Source: Galaxea fascicularis (taxonomy: Eukaryota; Cnidaria; Anthozoa; Scleractinia; Euphylliidae). From it: a stretch of DNA of 64,000 bases. The DNA is taken from positions 21,379,725 through 21,443,724 of the forward strand of contig OX419344.1 in the NCBI GenBank assembly GCA_948470475.1. The letters run 5' to 3'. This document shows, piece by piece, positions 23,856 through 34,700 of this stretch (its first letter is position 1; every line of letters starts with the position of its first letter). Below the pieces are notes generated by a model, which was not told the origin of the DNA, searched no databases, and saw only the letters and a program-made list of their open reading frames with translations. The translations under genes and the position numbers were made by a program.

Positions 23856-26197
23856 TTAGTTCGCCTCAGGTTGTCCACCCATTCCCTCAACTGGTTGCGT
23901 CCCTTCTGTTTCTACAGTTCTTCCTTCCTCGCCAACTGCCTGAGGGTCCTTCACCAAGTTGTTATCTTTGGACTTCCCTTCTTCTTTATCACCATTCTCC
24001 TTGTCACCCGCAGGAGGCACTGTACTCTCTTTCACACTTTCTTCTTGAGCGTTTTCAGCTTCAGTGGTACTTGGTTCTTCAACTTTTCCAATACCTCCCT
24101 TAGCCTCTTCCTCTTGAGTAGCTACTCCCTCAGCTACAGTTTCCTGAGTGCCACGTTCTGCTTCAGTGGCTGCCACTTGAGTAGCAGTGTCCACATCAGG
24201 TGTACCTGCTTCAGCACTGGTGTCTCCCCCAGTCGCAGTCTCTTGAGCACCGCCGTCTGCCTCATTTGCGACCTCCTGGGTACCACTGTCCGTCTCAGGT
24301 ACTACCTCTTGAACACTACTGTCTGCTCCAGCTGCTGCCTCTTGAGCAGGACTGGATACTTCAGTTTCTACTTCTCTAGCACCACTGTCTGCCTCAGGTT
24401 GTACCTCCTCCGCATCACTGCCCGCCTTAGTTCCTGCATCCTGAGTACTATTGACTGTCTCAGCTGCTTTCTCTTGGGCACCAGTCTCTGCCTCAGCTGC
24501 TTCCTCCTCTGCATCACCGCTTGCCTTAGTTCCCGCATCTTGGGCACTACTGTCTGCCTCAGCTGTTTTTTCTTGGGCACCAGTCTCTGCTTCAGCTGCT
24601 ACCTCCTCTGCATCACTGCCCGCCTTAGTTTCCGCACCTTGGGCATTATTGTCTCCCTCAGCTGCTTTCTCTTGAGCACCTGTCTCTGCTTCAACTGTTA
24701 CCTCCTGGGCATCATCTGCTTTGGCTGCTACCTCTTTAGCAATGCTTTCTGACTCATTAGCTGCCTCCAGAGCACCACTGCCTACCTCAGTGGCTGCCTC
24801 TTGAGCAATACTCTCTGCCCCATCTTCAAACTCCTTGTTAACAATATCTGCCTCAGCTGCAACACTATCTGCCTCATCTACTACTTGCTGTTCTCCATGT
24901 CTTCCCTCAGCTTCGTCCGAAGTACTGTTTTCAGCAAGAGGTGCTTCCTCCAGATCAGATTTGTCTCCCTCAGCTACAACCTCTTGAGCAGGGCTGTCCA
25001 CCCCAGCCGCTACATCCTGAGCACAACTGTTTGTCTCAGCAAGCATCTCCTGTGCCGAACTGTCTGCCACAGTAGCTACATCCTCAGCCATATTGGCTGC
25101 TTCAGCCTCTGTCTCCTGACCACTAACATCTGTCTCAGCAGCCACTTCCTGAGCACCACCTCTTTCTTCAGCTGCCACCTCCTGAACACCAATCTCAGCC
25201 TCAGCTGTAACCTCCTGAGGGGAACTCTCTGCCTCAGCTGCTATCCCCTGAGCACCACCACCTGCAGCAGCTGCTACCTCCTGGGCACCAGTGTCTGCTT
25301 CAGCTTTGACTTGAGTACCACTCAGAGCCTCAGGTACCCCTCCCTGGGAAGAAAGGACCTCACTGCTTTTCTCAGCATGTACTTCCTGAGAAGCACTACA
25401 CTCCTTATTAACATCAGGAACAAAACTTTCCGCTTCAATTACGTCCTGTTGAGTACTGCTCTTTGCACTCTCTCCTTCAGAAACGGGTTCAGCTTTTTCT
25501 ACCTCAGTTTGCTTCTCAGGGGTAACACTTTCTTCTTTATCAGCCACTTCCGGAGCTCCTTCAGTTACGGTTTCGTCTTTGGTTCCTTCCTCCTGGGCAG
25601 TACTCTTTTCCTCAGCAATTTCTTGTGCCTTATCTTCCTGGGTAATCCCCTCTTGGATATCTTCAGATACTGTCTGTTGAGCAGCTTCCTTTTCTTTGGC
25701 AGTCTCCTCCTGAGTTGATTGTTCTGCCGCTTGAACTGTATCCTTCTCCTGGCCAACCACTTCTTGATCAGCTGCATCTTTAAAAGAGGGTTCAGCTTGG
25801 GTAGGAACCAGTGCTTCTACATCCTTGTCATTACTGTCATCCTGAGCAGCATTTTCCGCCCCTTCTTGCTCAGTGCCTTCCTCAACCACATCCTGGGGGA
25901 CAGCAGCCACTTCTTCAGTTACCAACACAGGTTCGTCTTGGCCATCACTGCTTTTCTCTTGTGCACCAGTCCTCAGAGGCACCTCTTCCTTTTGGCTAAC
26001 AACCTCTTCCTGAACCACATCTTCCCCTGGAGTGACAATATCATCCTGTGGTAAATCACTGGGTGCGACTAACTCAGTTGTCTCCTGAGTGGAGTCTTCT
26101 CCAGAATCCTGTACAACAATTGTAACAGGAGGTACTGGTAAAGCATCCTTGGTTGTGTCTTCAAAACCCTCAGGTGGGAACTCACTGATAGCAACTT
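23856..26197 (-). CDS. Long 11-residue-repeat exon, probable alternative C-terminus of the SPA17-type gene
   Basis: One open exon of 2342 nt, with an AG acceptor (CATTTCAG) just above 26197 and a TAA stop at 23856-23858. It opens with VAISEFPPEGFEDTTKDALPVPP, continues as an acidic Glu/Gln/Ala-rich stretch, then becomes a long array of 11-residue units such as EAETGAQEKAA, KAGSDAEEVAA, EADSSAQDAGT and ETDSGTQEVAN. It ends VEGMGGQPEAN. There is no Met near the acceptor, so an upstream exon must supply the start. The acceptor is in phase 1, the same phase as the donor of the RIIa exon (29828-29981). Joining those two gives 831 aa in frame. It could also belong to a separate gene whose first exon I cannot see. 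A likely poly(A) signal is AATAAA at 23536-23541 (minus). The protein is probably disordered. Confidence 0.7.
24090..25320 (-). repeat. 33-bp coding repeat array (11-residue units)
   Basis: Several dozen 33-bp units encode the consensus [E/K/G]-A-[D/E]-[S/T]-G-A-Q-E-[V/K]-A-[A/T]. In the middle, three 11-mers form a 33-residue higher-order unit (EAETGAQEKAA, then EADSSAQDAGT, then KAGSDAEEVAA), repeated about three times. That implies recent duplication of 99-bp blocks. Confidence 0.85.
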
Positions 26198-28198
26198 CTG
26201 AAATGCAGCATCATTGTTAGAGGTACTTATATCTAAAGTCTAGCTTAGCAAGTAGTAACTCAGACTCAAGTTGAGAAGGATACATTAAAGCTTTAAAAAC
26301 AATCTTGGGACTGGCAGAAATGGGCCATAGAGTGAGATGGTGAGAAAGAAAATAGAGAAAACATAAGAAGGGTCATGATGTACGTACCCCACAGATGAAA
26401 ACTTTAAATCACGATCAATTCAAGCCAATGAGACTCATTGAAAATTTGATGGTGAATTTGAAGTGTATAGTTTGTAATAGCACCAACAGGATAGAAATTA
26501 GAATTGTCAGAAGGGTGAGCAGTCTGTGGACAGGCTCTTTATTTAGGTTTTTGCTTCCATTTCCTTTTGAATGGTGTGTGGTCTGAGCCTTCAGTCAGAT
26601 GGAGAGCCTGTTTGCAGGCTAGAGGGTGAGGATTTCTTATCATCTATATTTACAATTAACTTATGTTTATCAGGAATAAAAATTGCATGTTTCTAAGCTT
26701 TTGCAGCAAGTCCCAGTAACCCTAATCTGTCAATTTCGTGATCAAGGGGAAAGGAAACACAATGCAAAGACCTGTGAACATCTCTAATCAATCATATGGA
26801 GTTTAGATAACAAACTACAAGACAGTGTTGTCAGGAGTTATTAGCAGCTTATGAGGTTTCTATTGTCATAAGATTAATGTACAACTGCACTCTGTATTGA
26901 AGATGCCAAAGAACAGCTCCTTTGTTACAGATGAATGGCAATTATCACCCTCATCTCTGTAATTTACCACATTCAGTGACTACTGACACTGTAAGACTGA
27001 GTTTGAATTAAATGTCTTTATTGTATTTAAATGGCAGTTTGTGTTGAGTTCTCACTGTTTGCATTAGTTGTAAAAAAATTTGATAAGATGTAACAAGTTC
27101 ATCGCAGAGAAACAACTTCAACATCATGACATTGAAAAACAGTTACAATAACAATATTTTAGGGATCCAAGATACAAATTTCATTTCCTTAATGTTCCTT
27201 TAGGTTTAACCATATGTAAAGGCAAAACATTTAAGTGTGCTATCACAAATTACAATTAATTAAATTTATTTTGCAGACCAGACAAAAACTCTAAATAATT
27301 AAACTGTTCTTTGAAAAAACTTTGAGAGCTCTTGGAATCTAGAAAGCTCTGATTCAGTAATGTTGTGTAATATCCATTTAAACTTTTTTTCACTGAAATA
27401 TTTTGGCTCTGCATAACATTCTTGACTACTATTTACACACTTGATGTAATTAATTGATCAAATTGTACACATGAAGCATCATGAGAGTACAAGTAACCAC
27501 AAAATAATTATTACTGGGACTTGTGTTGTAGAGATGCACAACAAACAAGATTTCTTTCTTTCAGTCTTAGCTCCTAAGAACTTAGTGCCACTGCGCGTAG
27601 GACTCTACATCTTAACCCAAAGGACTGAGTATGTGAATTTATATTTCCACAAGAAAAAAATATAGTTATGAAGTGGAGAAAGTTAACGACAAAAAAGCAT
27701 GTACAAACATACGCTTGAATTATTTGGATATTACAAAATTAAACTTTTGATTCATGAAAACAAAATCATATTATTTAAATCAAAATACAGTAAACAGAGA
27801 AATAGTAGTTTGTAAGACTATTTAATTAATATAATATATTATAATAATGTCTCTTAAAACCTTGGTCTGTCATTCCTTCAATGACAATGTTAAATTGTCA
27901 TCACGAACCTCTAACAGAGGTAATTTCACAAACAAACATAAGTGAGGTCAAGTGTGATTTGGCACACTAGGGATAAAATGCCAAACACTCAAAAAAATGT
28001 AATTACATATAAAATAATTGGACAACCAAACTAAAGGAAAAGGATTCTTTCACCAGTTTAGGAAAAGACCACATGAAATGAACTCCCTTCTATGTTTTGG
28101 CACAGTGTACATGTATGCTCTCAGCAAATAAATGTGTTACCTTACGGTAATGTTTGAATATAAATTTAATAATTTACAACTCCTTAAAATAACTTAAC
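26198..28198. other. Intron or spacer between the two C-terminal exons of the SPA17-type locus
   Basis: AT-rich sequence without a supported gene. If the repeat exon is an alternative last exon, this is intron. If the transcript ends after the IQ exon, the right part is its 3' UTR, with an ATTAAA (minus) near 28164. Confidence 0.5.
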
Positions 28199-29981
28199 TT
28201 AATCCTCTGATGGTTTTGACTCTTCAGTTTCCTCAGCTACTGGTAGCTCTGCACCAGTAGCTGATTCCTGAACGTCACCATCCTTTTCTTCATCAACCTC
28301 AGTGACATTTTGTGCATCATCCTCAGCTTTCTCCTCGGCAGGGACCTCACTACCTTCCTGGGGCAAAGACTCTGAACTCTGCAAAGCCTTCACCTCCTCT
28401 CTAGCTTTGTGACCCCTAAAACTGGCTTGAATCTTAACTGCCGCGCTGTGTAATTCTGGGTCATTCATATCTAAATCTACTTCTTCTGCCTCACCTTCTA
28501 CCTCCCCCCCTTCAGTCCCATCAGGTTGGGCTTCTTCTGCAGCTTCACCACTGGCAGCTGCACTCTCTTCCTCAGCTTGGGTATCACCAGCTTCACCTTC
28601 ATCGACTGCATCCACTGTCTTTTCCTTGGCCTCAGTGCTGTCTTGATCTTCAGCCACGTCATCTTTAGTCACATCAGGTTCCTTAGGCTTGGCTTCCTCC
28701 TCTGTCACTTCAGCCTCAGCAGGCTGTACATCTGCAGCATCCTCCTGCTTTTTAGATTCCGCTGCATGCCCTACCTCTTTTGCCACAGCCTCTTCAGCCT
28801 GTGCTTCTGAAGCTTCACCTACCATGTCAGCTTCCGTAACTTTCGTGTCTTCTGCAACCAGCTCTTGACTTTGAGTCAACTTTATCTCTTTGACTTTTTC
28901 TCTCGCCTTGTGACCACGGAAGCCAGCCTGAATCTTCACAGCAGCAGCCTCCTCGTCTTTGTGCTTCTTCACATCTTCCCGAGCTTTGTGACCTCTGAAG
29001 CTTGCTTGTATTTTTGTTGCAGCTGCTTGTACTTCAGGATCTGCCAAGTCAATGTCAACATCTTCTCCTTTCTGCAGCTTTTCCATTTGATCACCCTTTT
29101 TTGCATCATCTTTTCCAGTTTCTGCAAGTGCAAGATTGTTTGCCAATTTAATAATAACATTCAAATAATGTGAGTTATTTTACACACCTAAATATTAATC
29201 ACTTTAATGGCAAGATTTCCACACAGCCCCATACATGTACATCAATAAATGCACGTAAAATTATAATTCATGCATTTTGTGACTCTAACGCTACATGTAT
29301 TCGTTTTTGGAACAGGTTTAGTTTCACAGTGATGCATGAAAAATTAATGTTTACGGCTGTGTGGAAATCTTTCCACGTAAACAACATATCTTCCTTTCTT
29401 TCCGGAGCTTTATTTACATTTTCTGAAAAGTAAACTTGGATTTTCATCCCACCAGTGACGAAAAATAAATGTCAGTTTAGAAAATTTCAAACACTGAGAT
29501 CTTTTAGGGCTTAGTCAATAGTTATTTGTCCTAAGGGTGATTCTCCTCAACTAAATTACTTGTCTTTGTAATACAAAACACAATTGAGGCTGTTCGTTAA
29601 TGTCATAACGAAAAACAAAATCTTCTCACTGCAGACAGTAAGATTATCACATGAGCAAATTGCAATTAGAACCGATCCACAAAACAGTTCATTTCAATTC
29701 AATTAAATTAAAGAATCGTAAGATTTCATGTAAATTTTTTTCCTATCACCTAGCTTACTCTCTGCTCAACAGAATATTTCTGACGAAATGCAAACATTGT
29801 CGTTGGGAAAAGAAAGGACGTCACTACCTTCTCGGATAAGAAGCTGGTTTCTGAAGTGTTGTGCAGCGAAATGGATGATGTCCTCGGGCTGTTCACGTAA
29901 GACCTCCCTCGCCAAACCCTCCAATAAATTCTGAAAGCCAGGTGGAACGCGTAGTTTCATAGGAGCATATTGTACTGCCAT
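28199..29981 (-). CDS. SPA17: SPA17-type protein: RIIa domain plus three IQ motifs
   Basis: Sp17 is a sperm and cilium protein that binds A-kinase anchoring proteins through an RIIa-like dimerisation/docking domain and calmodulin through an IQ motif. Exons: 29828-29981 and 28199-29121, total 1077 nt, 358 aa. Exon 1 encodes MAVQYAPMKLRVPPGF then NLLEGLAREVLREQPEDI and HFAAQHFRNQLLIRE, a clear RIIa domain. Exon 2 has three IQ motifs: KIQASFRGHKAREDVKK and KIQAGFRGHKAREKVKE near the start, and KIQASFRGHKAREEVKA after about 130 acidic, Ala/Glu-rich residues. Human SPA17 is about 151 aa with one IQ motif, so this is a much expanded form. The GAA G|AA junction keeps the frame. An RFX X-box match lies upstream. 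The RIIa exon could also splice to 26197. Confidence 0.88.
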
Positions 29982-30532
29982 GTTTATAGTTAGAATCGGT
30001 CGTTTGTAAAGAAACAACACCGAGAAAGATGCGAGAAAAGACAGTAGAATGACAGAATCTAATTGCGCTGATCGCGCGACATCAGAACTAATCAGGGTCT
30101 CTATGACGACAGCAAATTAGATGCTGACCAATCTAATTGCGGGAGGATTGCGGGAGTACAAATAAGCGACCGGGAGAGATCTGGTGCCAAATGTTCACAG
30201 GTTGGGCATATATTTCATGGTACACACATATAGTCACCCACATATACCCTATAAAGCCTTGTAAACCCTTGTATTGGACCCTTTGCTTGTCCTTCATGTC
30301 CTGCAACCTATTCCACCACAGGGAGGATAACCTAGTTTGTATGGGGTTGGGGATTACTGGGGGCAGGAGCATCTTCATTTAGGAGATTTTTATTTCATAA
30401 AAAATGACACACACAGGAAAGTTATTACATAACGATTTATATGAACTATTTTCACTTTTCAAATGCAATTTTAGTCAAAAGACATAAATGGAAAAATATA
30501 ACAAAATTTCCAAGAAAAATGGCAAAAATAGA
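29982..30532. other. Spacer between SPA17 promoter and XRCC2 3' end
   Basis: The left part is the SPA17 promoter and the right part the XRCC2 3' UTR, with AATAAA on the minus strand at 30391-30396. The overlapping opposite-strand frames at 30133-30382 show no family resemblance. Confidence 0.5.
30097..30110 (-). promoter_or_regulatory. RFX X-box upstream of SPA17
   Basis: Read on the minus strand, GTCGTCATAGAGAC fits the X-box consensus RTHNYYWTRRNRAC at all 14 positions. It lies 116-129 bp upstream of the SPA17 start codon and in the same orientation. RFX factors drive ciliary genes across animals, so the site agrees with the gene's expected role. A single match can arise by chance. Confidence 0.55.
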
Positions 30533-31597
30533 TTAATGAACAAATTCAATGCCATTTTCCTTGATATAAAACTGTAAACTTTTGTTGCTTGATGGGTATG
30601 TCCTGCAGACTGAGTATATCAAATCCATTTTTATGCTTTTCCTTTCAAATTCATAGCGAAAATTCACCAGTTTTTGCCAGGTGTGGCACAAATATTCTCG
30701 ACATATTGTCTTCTCCACTGCTCCAAATATTAACTGTTTTGTAGCAATCAGTACCACATGATACTGCCGTGCATATCTTGCTATAACATTAACTACTTTC
30801 CTCAGGTTCTCTTCTTGAAGACTTGGACTCTCACCACCACTAAATCTATCAGTCCAATAAAATGCACTTAAACTGTCAATCACAAATACCCCCACTTCAG
30901 GTTTTGCGGCTAACAGGTTTTCTAGTGATAATACTGTCGCTAGCAACTGAATGCTACTGTTGCAATGTACAATAAATAATTGACTGAGGCAGATTTTGAT
31001 GAAGTTTTCATAATCACAATACTTCTCAGGATAGCATAAGCGGGGGCGTTCATAATTACTGTCAAAGTGAGTTGTTCTGTTATCCGCTAATGGTGTGGTA
31101 CCATCTTGAGCTTCCTTTATTGCATTTAAAATTCTGTGCTCCATAACTGCCACCAGCCGAAGTAACTGAAAATGGTAGTCTGTGTCCACAAAGACAACTC
31201 CAACAGACCGGCCATTGAGCTTTAGATCTTTCCATGACTTTGGAAGAATGCAATTAGCTATCAAATGGAGGAGCATTTCAGTCTTTCCACTTCCTTCCGG
31301 GCCACTAAACTCCACAACATTTCCTGGTTGAATTCCGTTTGGTATATCGGCAAACAGCTTGGTGTCCAGACCAGTTAATGCCTGCTTTCCTCCTAATCGT
31401 ACAAAGAGCTAAGGGGTCGCGATCAAAATACAAAAGAAATAATGATTGAGACTAAAATTGAATTTTAGAAAAAGTAGAATAAAACCCGATCTAGAGCTCC
31501 ACTTCCCAACCTCACTACCATTTCGTGGAATCTGTGTAAATATTATCGGCTGTTTTCACTACACAAGCATTACCTGAGCAGCAGACTCAGCCGCCAT
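30533..31597 (-). CDS. XRCC2: DNA repair protein XRCC2 (RAD51 paralogue)
   Basis: XRCC2 is a RAD51 paralogue of the BCDX2 complex in homologous recombination. Exons: 31574-31597 (MAAESAAQ) and 30533-31408, 299 aa in total. The second exon runs LFVRLGGKQAL...LFADIPNGIQPGNVVEFSG. Walker A is GPEGSGKTEM. VFVDTDYHFQLLRLV, the Walker B-like strand VGVFVIDSLSAFYW and FSGGESPSLQEENLRK all match XRCC2. ATKQ near the C-terminal third corresponds to the family's ATTQ. Length is close to human (280 aa). It shares a promoter with nicastrin, whose start codon is 121 bp away on the other strand. Poly(A) signal: AATAAA (minus) at 30391. Confidence 0.93.
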
Positions 31598-31717
31598 GTT
31601 GACCGGGTAGTCATACAAGGACTGGAGCCAACCGGAAATAATCACAAAAACCGGATGTGATCTTAAAAGAAATTGTACGACCGAAAGGTCCCATGGGAAC
31701 TTCTGGAAACGTCAAAC
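31598..31717. promoter_or_regulatory. Bidirectional promoter of XRCC2 and NCSTN
   Basis: Only 120 bp separate the two start codons. ACCGGAAATA and ACCGGATGTG, two ETS-like sites on the plus strand, lie inside. Both start codons sit in AACATGGCGGC, which resembles a YY1 element overlapping the initiation codon. No TATA box is visible. The arrangement fits a divergent housekeeping promoter. Confidence 0.7.
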
Positions 31718-34700
31718 ATGGCGGCCAAACCGGCACTTTCGTCACTTTACTTCATTTTCGGACTCCTTCAGGCCGGTAAGGAGGTTTTTACTTTACAAAG
31801 CAGTGTTAATGTTATAACTTTACTTGTTATAGATCTAGTGGTGTCTTTTTTTCTTCAATGTGTTCGCCAATTTGATAAAAAATGAGCATGTTTTTGACTT
31901 ATTTCGAGCGTTTTTCGGTGTTTTTAATCGAGTGTCTGTAACTGTGAGCAGATTTGGAAAACATTGACTTGCTTTCTTTAGACTCAAGTTCTCGTGTGAA
32001 ATAATGGAGGTCTAGGAATTCAAACAGATTTTCTTTAGAAGCTTACTTGAGCTAAATTATTGCACTGCGTATTTCACTTCTTTTTCGTTTAATATTTTTT
32101 AAAAACCTTTTGAACCTAAAATGCGCATTGGTTACACTGTAGTTTCCTTAAAAAATATTACCTAAACGTTTAAGAAGGTAGGGAGGTAAATAGGAAAGTA
32201 ATACTGATAGTAATTGTACTATTAACAGGACGTAACAAATTGATGAAATAGGTCATCGGAAAACTAATTGGTAACAATCGATTACCTGTTAGATAGGGTT
32301 AAATGCAATTTAACTTAGTTAACGACTAGGAGCAAGTTGCTCTGTTTGTTGTGGCGCGGCATTGCGTGGCGTTAGCGTTAGTGCGTTATTAGTATTTTGG
32401 AGGCGTTGCCTGCTGCGTTATTTAGCGTGTGTATGTGTTATTTGCATGTTGGGCCTCTCTGTGGCGTCTTCTGGCAGTTCGAGCGGTCAGCGGTTCGTTT
32501 TGCATATTATACATGCGCCGTCACATGTCCTCATGGTTTTGTTTAGCTCAGCATTTTGGTGTGTTGGCGTTTGCGGGGCTTTCAAGTATTTCCCCTCCCT
32601 CCTCTCCCTATTGGGGATTGTTTTTCCATTGAACTTATTGTTCAGTGTGACGGGTGCTTGTTTTGGGTCTGGGGTGTCGGGCGGGGCTTGTGGCTGGGTT
32701 GCGGGTAGGGCAGGCTTATGGGGTGTTCCACCGACTGGGGGTTGGGTCATTGGTACCAGTCCCCAGATCCTTGAGCACCCAACCTCCATTTGCGACACAG
32801 GCGTTAATTAATCTATTGATATCAGCTAATCAATCACCAATCTATAATCACATAAACGTGGTCACAAAGTCATTGATTGGTACACTGTTCCATTAATGCT
32901 AAAATCATATCTAGTGACAGCCAATCAAACTGATTGGCACAGATTGTTATTGATTTATCAATTATTGGTTTTTGGATGATTGATTTCATTGATTGGTTAT
33001 GTCCTTTTTTTAGTCTTTTTTTCATAGCCAGGAAAGATTTCTGCACTGCCATCCCAAATGATTCAGTCGTTTTGATAACCTGTTCCACAAGCAGTCTGTT
33101 ACGGCGATAGGTTTCAGACTGAACTGGAATCGTCTTGCATTACGGCAATCTTTATTTATCCAATACGTAAATACTGAAAAGCACAACAATAACAGACTGT
33201 CCTATATTGTATACCAAAATGGAGTCGCTTAACCCTTTCCTCCCTAAGAGTGACTTTATAGATTTTACTCTGTCTAACGCCAGACAATTTGACTCGTCAA
33301 AGGGAGACCCCTTAGGGGTTAAAGGGTTAAAAAACTATCTCCCTTAAACAATTAACTATAGTTCACTGAACATAAAATAGTCAGTAGAAGTTAATCGTCT
33401 GTGAAGTCATATTCTATTATCCTGGCAGGCAAGAGATCAACTAGCCTATCTAGCGAATAACAACTAAATTACCGAATGTTAACGTACCTCTATCCCGACT
33501 TAAGGGTAAAGAAAGGATACAAAATCAATGGCTAAAGGTCGAACTGTGGGGACGCAAGTGCTATCAATCACAAAAACTGAGCACTACAACCAAGGCATGT
33601 GATCTTATCCCTCCAATGCACATGCGAATGATGTCACTGGAACTAACAACAGAGTAACGCAACTATAACGCAATATTAAAAATTATTGTAAGCACTTACA
33701 CAGTCCTTTAGTTTTTCAACTTTTCTTTATGTAGCCCGCACATGTTTGCCTTTCAAAACACATCAGTTTCTTGTGGTAAGAATCTTTTTTGGCTCAAATA
33801 CAGGAATACTATCTATAATGTCTTCAGACTTCTCCTTGTCTTAAGCGAATGATACACGGTTCAACATTGTTCAACTTTTGTTGATCAGATGTTGAACATT
33901 GTTGCAACAACTTGTTGAGCAGAATAGAGCCAAGCTCTATTTTTGTTCAACAACTTTGAACATATAGAATGGCATATTTCAACGTTCAACATCACATGAT
34001 ACTGTAATTGTTCAACATTTGTTGCTCAACAAATTTTGAATCATGTATCATTAGCTTTACAAGTAAAATAAGGAGATACTTTAACCAAAACTTTGTTGTC
34101 ACAGAAGAATTGTTGGTTTGCATTCCCCTTCTCTATGAAATTTCAATTTAGTTGCTTTGATTTACAGTAAACTTCTAAGCAATTTATGGATAGCTCAGGA
34201 ATCACATATTTCAACATCTGGACCTTAAGTTTGGCTGATAGTTGTCACGTGACTGTTCTACAAATACAATAGCATCTTGTTACTGCTTCTCTGATTTTTT
34301 TTTCATTTTATAGCCACTGGAGATAAGGTTGCACAGAAAATCTACCAGGACTTAACTGGAATAATGCCTTGTGTGATTCTGACAAATGCAACAAACCAGA
34401 TTGGATGTACCTGTGAGTGCTTTTCAATTGTACTTAATTTATTTATACATTCACATTACATTATCCTATTTGTACCTTTTTGGTACATAAGAGTAATATT
34501 ATTTTAACAATAGTTTTAAAACTTTAGATTAATCATGAAAGAGTGTACATGTACATGTATGTGTCAATCAAAATCTGAAATGCTTCAAAATTTTTCTTGT
34601 ATAGAAATACATGTGGTACATCCCTATATACACTATTTTGCTAATGATCAGTTCCAAGTGTATTTTGGGTATATCCAATTGTGGGGGCAAATGGCAGTTT

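Noticed and set aside
23871..25718. Two long plus-strand open frames (293 and 305 codons) opposite the repeat exon
   Set aside because: They are antisense shadows: the Ala/Glu-rich repeat codons give few stops on the other strand. The products are Ser/Leu/Cys-rich without a domain, and the minus frame has an acceptor and a regular repeat.
32362..32811. 149-codon frame in the GT-rich block
   Set aside because: No homologue recognised. The open frame is explained by skewed composition, and it lies inside an NCSTN intron.
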